From Endomychus coccineus (Eukaryota; Arthropoda; Insecta; Coleoptera; Endomychidae): 64,000 nucleotides of DNA. The stretch spans positions 167,657,962-167,721,961 of the forward strand of contig OY294068.1 in the NCBI GenBank assembly GCA_958510875.1, written 5' to 3'. The position numbers and the translations under genes are program-made. Numbering within the stretch: the stretch's first letter is position 1; each line of letters begins with the position of its first letter. Below are positions 55,901 to 64,000 of the stretch, in pieces. Under the pieces are notes generated by a model. The model was not told where the DNA came from. It saw only the letters and a list, made by a program, of their open reading frames with translations, and searched no databases.

Positions 55901-56159
55901 AGAACAAATTTATGAACATAAATTGTAGAGAACAATATTATCTACAATTAATCTCATGCAGTCCATGCACAATTACAAGAGCAAAGGACGCCAAAGTCCC
56001 AAAAGAATTACGTTTTGCACTACAGTGGAAATATAAAAGTTTTAGAGCCGAAAAAACCTACAAAATATATATGCTCTTTTTTCCTACGATGCACTGTTTC
56101 GGAGATATACCTAGACCTTTCATTTTCTAATATGTATTATATAATGCAGCGTCGTAGCT

Positions 56160-56850
56160 TTTAGCGGAAGCGACACCATCATGGCCCCTTATTTCCAAAG
56201 CAAATCAAAACTCGTAGCGCTACTCACAAAGGATGGGATGTTGCAAAATTCTGCTGGACAACTTATCTTTTGGAATTGTGACATTGTACGATGGTGCCTC
56301 AACTCCTATTCGAAAAATTCCCTGAATCTGCAACCAAAAGTAAAGTTAATCTGTTTTCATTACCACCTTCACCTGATGCGGTGAATCCATAGTCAAAGAG
56401 TATTTTCAAGTGCAGGCTTGATTGGGTTCAATGCAAGGACTTGAACCTGCAGATGTAAAACCAATAATTGTGGTGCAGCTTGCGGATGCAGATAAGCCGG
56501 TCTTCTGTGCTCAGTCGCTTGCAAGTCCTGTGGAGAGTAAAACTGCAGAAATGTGCTTTCATTCGACATAGAGGAAACGAAGATGATGGCCCTCTACATC
56601 AATCAGCATAAGGGAAAAGAGTGTGCAAGACAATGAAGAAGAGTCAACGGCGGCGACATCATTGGACTTCATTGAAGAAGCACACGTCATTGAAGAACCG
56701 CCAAAGATGAAACAAATTAAGAGGAAAAGCCAGAAAATTATAAGAGAGTATCCCTCGAAGATGCTGGATATCCAATGTTCTTTTTTCTTATTTCATAACC
56801 TTGAAGTTACTTTTTTTTTAACATTTGGTAAATACTACAATTGTTAGTAA
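56160..56850 (+). pseudogene. Decayed gene with a Cys-rich (CxC-like) domain
   Basis: In shifting plus-strand frames I read LPPSPDAV and then RVFFQVQAWLGSM-like sequence (56350-56420), a cysteine array TCRCKTNNCGAACGCR.AGL then LCSVACKSCGE (56445-56535), and an acidic-basic tail IEEAHVIEEPPKMKQIKRKS (56670-56730). Repeated insect proteins combine an LPPT.DA...H..RVY.QVQ.WLG segment with a C.C...C....C.CRK.GL.C...C..C array. Stops and shifts mean the copy is dead. The family is probably transposon-borne, but I cannot name it. Confidence 0.4.
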
Positions 56851-58439
56851 ATTAAATTCAAGATTACAAATAATTTGTATTATTTGACATAAGTAAAGAA
56901 CCAAATTTTGTTTGAAACAGTTTATTATATAACAATGACTCAAAGCTGCAATACCCTTTTATACCGTGTTGCAAATAGAGAATTGTAAAACTCCAATAAA
57001 ACCAGCAAGCAGTGTGTTCCAACTGCCTAGCATGATATTTGAGAGTTAAAAGAAGTTAAACCTCCTCTGAAATCAATCAGATATTTAATATATCATGAAG
57101 TCAGATAAGATTATTGATTATACAATATCTGTTTGTTGATAATTTGATTGTCAGTTAAACTTAAGTTCATTATGAAATTGGTTGAGTAGGTAATTAAAAG
57201 TATTCAACCATATCCAACTTAACCAACATTAACGAGTGAGAGAAGTCACGTGATCAAGTGATCACAGCTTTTCATAATTTTCTGCTATTTTTTAGAGGAA
57301 CTAAAAGTTAGCAGATAATAGATACCATAAAAAATACAGCAAATAAGAAGCTGCTAATTCAGAATATACTTGCCATTCCGTTAGCTAAAAGGGTTCTACT
57401 AATTGTACACACTCACTTCATTGTAACGTGGGTAAAATATAATCGTAATTGTTTCAAATCACTAACAGTTGGATGGCAGGGCGACAAATTACAAAGCATA
57501 CGCATGTGTTGCTTATTATGTTGTTTGTGTTGCAATGTATTTCATATATGTATCATGTTTCTGCAATCATACACTTAAAAACGACCGTATGTATATAAAT
57601 CACTAAAGAAATTTCTCAAATTCCATCGCACTCGAAACGTTTGTTACACTTTTGTTCTTCTTAAGCACATTGTTTATATAAATACTGGCGTGACGATATG
57701 TTATTTTTAGCGGTCGCAAATTCTGATCCATACCATATAAGGCATCAAGAACAACTTATGGCTTTGTAGATCAATTATTATTCACTCCATATGTTCTAAG
57801 CAATATTATCTTCAGCGAATAATGTAGTCGACGTTATAATTGTGTTAGTAGTTGTATATACCGGTAATGTTATCCCGTAGTACAGATGTTAATCGGTAAT
57901 TTTAATTATGTTGCTTGTACTTGTAGGTTATGATAAGTACCAATACATCGCTATTTTATACCTGATGTTATCCAGCGTAAGAAGACTAATCAGGCGAACT
58001 TGAGCTGATAGGCGGCGGCTTCTTAACACTTCCATTCCTAACGTACCTACAAACAGTTCAGGGCTTTGACACCATATTCTTTGAAGTATAATTTCAAAGA
58101 AACCACTAAAAATAATTTCTTGCACCTATTAAAACTATAACATAAATTGTAGCACTTACGGAGGAATTAAAGGAAAAACAAATAATACTACATTTACGAT
58201 CGTAATCAGTGATTTTAATGTCTTACATTGATAATCTATCCTTCGTTCATTTTCCGTTTCTGAACCAGAATAAACAAACGGAAGTTATCGCTTTGGATTT
58301 ATTGCCCAATAATGATTACAATCTAGGTTTCCCGAATATTGCTTATCTTTAGTGATCTAACGCCTCACATTGGACAGTTGCAGGTGTCGTTTCATTGGAA
58401 ATAGTGAGAAGACATATCTGATTCCTACTCATGTTGAGT
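56851..58439. other. Intronic sequence, nothing recognised
   Basis: AT-rich; no feature supported. Confidence 0.4.
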
Positions 58440-60170
58440 AGATCTTCAGTATAGGTTCTTCAACGGTTCTCTGAATAAATGAGCCTCATGATGCATGCGA
58501 TAAGCTTCATTTCAACGCTCTCTTTGTTGTTGTTTGACCCAATATCGTATACATCATCGGGCAGCGGTCACTCCTAGTACAGATTTTGGTGCATAAATGA
58601 GGCTTATGAACCAATTCTGGCTAGTGCATCAGCTTTTTCGTTGCCGTCAGTGTCCTGGGACACACATGAAAGTTATTTTGTTGTGTTCTACCAGAGCGCT
58701 GTCAGTTATGGGTTCAAGAGTGTCTTCAGTGATCCCTGGCTGTCTGTGTATATTCTGATCCGTGCGTTCCGCATTAACCTGGTATTGTTTTCCCTTGCAT
58801 ATTGTAGGATTACATACATCTCCGCTTGAAATACGGAAGTGGCGTCTGGATAGCAATGTTGCCACTACCTTGATCTTGCCCTTTACCTGCTGTTGGTTCC
58901 AGGTTAGTTTCGGGTCTAGGATTACTCCGAGATTTAACTTCTCCCGCCAGCTTTTAGTCCCTTAGATGGCTAGAGGACCCTTTAGTTTGAGGTAAAATTT
59001 ACAATGATAGGTTCGAGAGTTACCTTGGACTGTGATGAACTCCTAGTTTACTTATCAGATCTTCCACCACCAGGTTCCAGAATAATGGTGACAGTACTCT
59101 CCTTTAGAGACAGCTCCTGGCGACTTTTGTTCATAGTATTTCTCCTCTTAGGGAGGAGTTGTTTATTCTCTCTTTTAGCATGCAGCTTATTCTTATGCAG
59201 CTTATTCTTCTGCAGCAAGTCTAATCGATGCCTTTTCTTCTGGATGCTCGAAAGTCGAAACATGTGTTGTTGAATCTTCCCTCAAGCAAATTCTCATTGT
59301 GTTCCAGTACGTTTTCCACTTTCTCGAACGGGTTGTTGTATTACTGTTTCTGTGAATTTATCTGCTGAATAATAAAAGGCATATAGATTTCTGTGTAAAG
59401 GTAGATTTACCAGTACTATCCCCCTAAAATTCCTGTTCAGCAGTTTTTTTTGCGTCTTGAACAAAACTAAGTCTTGTATGTTTCCTTTCTCCTCGTGAAG
59501 GGTATAATGGTTATTTTCGAAGGATTCACTTTGAGTCGCTCCTTGTTGCACCATTTTCCACGGTGTTCAGTGCTGGCTACATCAGAGATGCTACCTTGCT
59601 CTCGAATTTCCCTTATACTACAATGACAATATCATCCGCATATCCCATTATGCAGAATCCCTTGTTATCAAGGAGTATTAGAAGTTCGTCCACTACTAGA
59701 CTTCACAGCAGAGGTTACAGGTTGTGAATTCATCTGCACAGCAAATGCTTTAACCCTCGATTTCGCGTAGATAGGTGACAAGCGAAGCAGAGCTCCCACC
59801 TGATTTCGGCATTCTTCAAACTAAGGGGCTGCCTTACCTTTTTTGCAGCCTGCTCTTCTGAGAGTGATACTTCGGGATCTTGAGTGACCATAGTAATGGC
59901 CATTTTCATTCCGACCACCGCTTCCTTGAAGGACTTACGGGCAATTCCTGTTTTTACAGCGGGCTCGCCACGCTTCCTCTTCGGTTGTGGTTTTGTACAT
60001 GAATTGCTCCCATCAGACAGGTGTCGCTTTTGCGTCCTGGAAGTGGAAGCTTGATCCCGTACGGCCAGCCGTTGGTCTCTTGCCGGTCTCCTGGCTCCCT
60101 GGCGGTTCCCCTGGCTCCTTGGCGTTTCTATGCCCTGGCCGGACATAGTGGGGTTCTGTGGAGATTCCCC
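58440..60170 (-). pseudogene. Internally deleted R1/I-like retrotransposon
   Basis: Minus strand in 5'-3' order. The first part is an N-terminal frame at 60146-59730 with KPQPKRKRGEPAVKTG and KSFKEAVVGMKMAITMVTQD then EVSLSEEQAAKKVRQ, resembling DUF4780-type sequences of insect retroelements. RT sequence SLVVDELLILLDNKGFCIMG then YADDIVIVV (catalytic YADD, about 59650) follows. Frame-shifted KLLNRNFRGIVLVNLPLH comes next. Finally an RNase H remnant has NIHRQPGITEDTLEPITDSA then LVEHNKITFMCVPGH (58830-58650; family pattern SDSQAA...WVPGH.G..GNE.AD). The endonuclease and RT fingers are missing between about 59730 and 59715. Stops occur throughout. Confidence 0.7.
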
Positions 60171-61134
60171 GCTTGGATTTTTGTTTTATTTTCGGTTTCC
60201 ATTTTTGGTCCCACGAGTTTTATTCATTTTTCTATATTCGGCGTAATTCTAACATGGAGCCACTTATGCAACATAATTCATAGACTTGGTACTGTCGAAC
60301 CATTACTGCTTCCTGATATGGAAGTTGTTTGCGAAGGTCTTTGAAGAATACGTTATGTTTCCGGCCATATTACATATTGCTGATTTTCGATTGATCTTCT
60401 TCTCAAAATAGTATAGCTAAGTCTCAAACGTTAGCAAAATATTACGATGAGATCGAGGATGAGATCTAATGAGCTGGGTATAATTGATTCATATTTTACG
60501 AATTTTCCTACAAAGAACGATCAGCTACTGGTATTCTGTTCAGATAACACTTCAAAGTTATTTAGTGCGTCTTCAATCCTTTGTGGGTTTATTTGTTACG
60601 ATCTCTTATGTTGTTGTATTGTTGAAATGTATTATTATGGCCTGTTCAGCTATATAAGTATTAACTCTAGTCGATTGGTTATTTAAATAGTGATATACTG
60701 CGTCGTATACCCAAAAACGTATATTGTAAACGAATTTATAGAGATATAGTATCTGTTATATTCGTAGAAGAAAACAATCCGAATGTTTATCGCCTTTTAA
60801 AGTTTATAATCGTAATCATTAATGATGTTAACTTTGACATCTTGGTTCAAATGATTCCTGAATTCATGCTTTTATGTTGGCATTTTTACAGGCTACTTAA
60901 CATAATAATTCCATTAAGTGACGCTCAAATCGTGTTGTATATAGTTGGACACACATACACATATTTATTAATCAGAAATACAACCATTGCACCAATGAAA
61001 TCTACTACCTAAATTATAAAGAATAACCTTTCTCTGCCAATGTCTGTTTTGCTAGCTTGAGACCCTATGAAGAAGTGATTTTGAAGTTGGAAATGAAGGT
61101 TACGTTATGATCATTCAAATATTTTATAGTAATT
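60171..61134. other. Intronic sequence, nothing recognised
   Basis: No assignable feature; frames at 60447-60686 and elsewhere have no motif. Confidence 0.4.
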
Positions 61135-61240
61135 AAGGGTATAAAGCTATGGACTCTCCCCTTTCACCAGTCATAGCTGATATTTTCATGGAAGATTTTG
61201 AACATGATACTATTGAATCGTTTGAATTTATTAGATCCCA
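61135..61240 (+). pseudogene. Penelope-like RT fragment (PLE copy E)
   Basis: KAMDSPLSPVIADIFMEDFE then HDTIESFEF matches the PLE RT motif G.AMGSPLSPVIA.IFME.FE..A, with the usual GSP changed to DSP. Only about 100 bp is recognisable; it abuts the family A fragment that follows. Confidence 0.55.
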
Positions 61241-61329
61241 ATAATCAATTTACCATGGAAATTGTTCTGTTCCTGGTTCTAGTTTGTTGACAAGCAAATG
61301 ACGCTTTTCGACACTTCATAACACTGATT

Positions 61330-62400
61330 AATACCTCAATGTCCTATCTGATCATCATCCCGCTCAACAACGATCTCATAAGCTCCGTGGTATACTGCAC
61401 TGTAAATTTATCTCAGCCCCACAATCTTAAATTAATCATATATCCTCTGCTCTTTTACGTTTTGGATTTTCGCCAAATCAATTGGTAGACATTTCACTTC
61501 CAGTTAATTCCCTCCCGTAACCAAAGATAATGGCACACTGGCTACTATACCACAAGAAAAAGCCAACCTTTTTGCTGGAATTTCACTTTGGACCCACAAG
61601 GGAAAGACCCCCCTAGTATTGCTGCCATCGATATGTCTGAAATTCTCTTTCGTCAGCTCATTCTGCTTCATCTTAATATCAAAAAGGCTATCGGGGCCAC
61701 CTGTTGTTCTCAAGGAATGTGCGCCTCAATTAACACCAGTATTCTGCAGGTTGGTGCGTTTCCTACCAGTTGGAAGACATTTTGAGTCCAACCAATTCCA
61801 AAAATAGAATGAATACCCTTCCTAATAATTATAGACCCATTGCACTATTATCTGTGATCGCTAAAGTGATGGAGAAATAAATCAACATCAAACTCATCCA
61901 ATACCTAAAGAGCTCCAAAATCGTGAATGATCGGCAATATGAAAAATAATCGATGATAGAAACCGTTACTTTATGGTTAATTATCATTATGATTAAATGA
62001 AAGAACAATTACTTTGTTTATATACCACTTTTAATAATAACATGAAAACATTATTATAGTTTCAACACAATTATCCAACAGATACAAAATTATATTTCTC
62101 GTCAGCATAGATCAACAGGAGACCTGCTTGCCTACGTAACACATGTATGGCAAAAATCTATTGAAAAACATGAGGAATCTCTAGCTGTAGCATTGGATAT
62201 CTCCAAAGCATTTGACCGAGTCGGGCACCAAAACCGTCTTGAGAAACTTCCGTCATATGGTTTGCCGCTTCAACTTTGTAGCTTAGTATCGAGTTTGCTC
62301 TCAGACATCACTTCATGTGATGCAGGCTCAGACGATGTTCTTCGAACATTATAGGTTTCATCTCGTAGTCAAAGTGTAGAAAAAAAATTCAAAGAAAACA
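61330..62400 (+). pseudogene. Non-LTR retrotransposon family A fragment (61 kb), interrupted
   Basis: Frames in order: DPQGKDPPSIAAIDMSEILF, VLKECAPQLTPVFCRLVRFL then PVGRHF, LPNNYRPIALLSVIAKVMEK (RT finger), IVNDRQYE. The RT is broken at about 61945-62097 by non-matching DNA, then resumes with RSTGDLLAYVTHVWQKSIEK, ESLAVALDISKAFDRVGHQN and EKLPSYGLPLQL. It then jumps to the family's 3' end (DDVLRTL, near 62330). It supplies the upstream half of RT missing in the other family A copies. Confidence 0.75.
61945..62097. repeat. Insertion within the RT fragment, related to the 22.3-kb hairpin repeat
   Basis: About 150 bp of AT-rich DNA separates DRQYE from the RSTGDLL motif, which are adjacent in intact RTs. 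Its right part (62041-62093) matches one arm and flank of the hairpin repeat at 22335-22428, so it is likely a copy of that small element. Confidence 0.5.
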
Positions 62401-64000
62401 GCTGACCATAATGGCTTAATCACATCAGTCGCCTCTAAAGGCATATTGTGTACATTCACTTAACTTATAGTAAGTGATTTCGTGTAATCATACCTACGTC
62501 CGGTACTTTTGCACAATCATTTCTTCACTGGTGTTTATCATCTTTTGACATGTATTGAAGATCGCACTGTGAGACAGTTTGTATGATCGTAGTTCAGAGC
62601 CTTTCAATCCCATATAATAATTCATTTTTAGGACACCGGTCTGAATTACATTTTTCATCATAACTAAGTAGGAAGTCACATACTGAAATTTCAACATTCA
62701 TTTACTTTACGGACACTATAGATTATAAAAAGTAGGTTCCTTGAAACAAAATGTCGGTCTCACCAGTGTCGATTAGTATTTCAAGTGATGAAATAACAGA
62801 CATGTATCTAAGATGATGGTAGGAAGCTTATGATCGCCATCTCTTCTTCATATTTTGAAATAAGGAGTAAGTTTCTAATCAAAATATATTATGTTGAAGG
62901 TGGAAAGAACGTCATCTACGTCACTAGTGATTCCAATTAATTCCATCGAGTCACAAAAGGTTCGGATGAATCTGATTCAAGTTCTCCTGTATATTTACAA
63001 GCGCCCATGTCAAATTCAATTCAATCATACCACTGTTACTGGTATTTAAAAATAGTGCTGGCACGCATTTTATTTTTAGTAGCCAGCTTCTATAGGGAAC
63101 ATTAAACCACATGCAGCAATTTTATGTGTACTGTTACAGAAGCGAGTATTGTTCAATGCTACTCATTCATTACCAAAACCTGACAGTGTTATTATTGCAA
63201 ATTGATACGAAATCGATTGTAAATTGTTTAGGACGTTGTATTTTCATAGATTGTTGCAGAATCCCGGGCGTGACCCACATTCTAAAGTTAAAACGGAAGT
63301 TTTGTACGTCAGATTCGAATATTTGCTTATTGTCAACCTTATTGAATATGACGCACGTTATTTCTCTCATTTGAGAGATTAAGCTGAAATAGTTAAACAT
63401 TTAGTGTACCACACATAATAGATTCATCAAAGTTTTCCCTTTTGAGTTTGCCAATGATATTTTATCCAAAAAAGTTAGTTCATTCAAGCCATAAGAGACA
63501 ATGACTCCACCAATGATGATGATTCAAAAACTGTTCAAGAATAACCAACTTCATCGTTCATAGCTTGCTGATTTAGTGACCTGGTGAATTATTTTTTACA
63601 AATCATTTCGAATTGTGAATTACCAAAGCATTAATTTTGGTTATTGTTCTTCGGAAGTTGGAGAATAAAACTCAAATTTTACACAAAACTTTTAACATTT
63701 AATTTAAAAATGCTGACAAATTGTTTCACCACACTGTGGCATTTTCAAAGCAAGGAGTTGTCAACTAAAGCTAAATCTAAAAGTACGTCCTTAAATATCA
63801 AGGATCAGAATGTGGTACAAATTGAGGAATGGGGATGCATAATGGTGGGAGTGTGTTTACAAAATTGTTAACAAACGGTGAATTATATGTATCGATTTGA
63901 TCATTCAATATTACATTATTATTGCTTTTTAGTGTTTCAATATTCCTATGGATTCTAGTATATTAAGTTTATGTCCTTTTTCCTGAATATGTAGAATATC
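62401..64000. other. Window tail, nothing coding recognised
   Basis: AT-rich. One decayed family-3 hammerhead-like sequence lies at 63712-63750 (minus): TTGAAAA in place of CTGAAGA, TGCCACAGTGTGGT, GAAA, C AATTT G, UC. Frames at 63111 (+) and 63170 (-) overlap in opposite directions and look like chance. Confidence 0.35.

Larger units (their letters stand above)
26000..64000 (+). other. Probable giant intron 1 of Actn
   Basis: From the Actn donor at 26000 to the window end no downstream Actn exon (CH domains, spectrin repeats, EF hands) was recognised. The interval is largely transposon debris, listed separately. The intron assignment is inference from the missing second exon; other short genes could be hidden here. 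Confidence 0.5.

Noticed and set aside
59004..59273. Plus-strand Leu/Phe/Cys-rich frame suggesting a membrane peptide
   Set aside because: It lies antisense to the decayed retrotransposon at 58440-60170; hydrophobicity comes from reverse-complemented Lys/Glu codons.
1..64000. CRISPR array, bacterial operon, prophage or endogenous retrovirus
   Set aside because: No regularly spaced repeats, no ribosome-binding-site-led gene clusters, and no gag/protease/integrase or paired LTR structure were found. All RT sequences read as non-LTR or Penelope type.

Overview
This is eukaryotic nuclear DNA, most likely from an insect. It is AT-rich, its genes carry spliceosomal introns (some only 50-110 bp), it holds a metazoan-type nuclear tRNA-Gln, and it is crowded with insect-style transposons. 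A beetle would fit, but nothing here proves the order. No bacterial operons, CRISPR arrays or prophages are present.

Host genes occupy the first 26 kb. A small minus-strand gene of unknown function lies at 2146-2680 (two exons, the second inferred). AAGAB (alpha/gamma-adaptin binding protein p34) is a single minus-strand exon at 5446-6243. It sits head-to-head, across a 554-bp shared promoter region, with PWP1 (periodic tryptophan protein 1, a WD-repeat ribosome-biogenesis factor). PWP1 can be assembled completely from eight plus-strand exons between 6798 and 16378 (460 residues, all junctions in phase). A tRNA-Gln(UUG) gene lies at 21650-21721. The first coding exon of alpha-actinin (Actn) is at 25880-25999 on the plus strand and ends in a splice donor. 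I do not recognise the next Actn exon anywhere downstream, so the remaining 38 kb is probably a giant first Actn intron and behaves like a transposon graveyard.

Mobile DNA fills the PWP1 introns, the 16.4-25 kb interval and the Actn intron. I see fold-back (long inverted repeat) elements inside PWP1 introns 4 and 5; two copies of a DNA transposon with about 600-bp terminal inverted repeats and a DUF4817/DDE transposase (32.0-34.4 and 38.4-40.6 kb), both broken; decayed mariner and hAT remnants; at least five fragments of one non-LTR retrotransposon family plus fragments of four or more others; and several Penelope-like elements (PLEs) with RT and GIY-YIG remnants. One PLE is interrupted by a 935-bp inverted-repeat element.

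The most interesting recurring structure is a set of hammerhead-ribozyme-like cores (CTGANGA, a hairpin, GAAA, a very short helix III, then UH) in or near PLE ends, in at least three sequence families. A 475-bp unclassified repeat occurs twice (19.2 and 23.3 kb), and a small palindrome at 5.06-5.12 kb is bracketed by a 12-bp direct repeat. All calls come from reading the sequence and comparing with remembered protein families; no database search was run.
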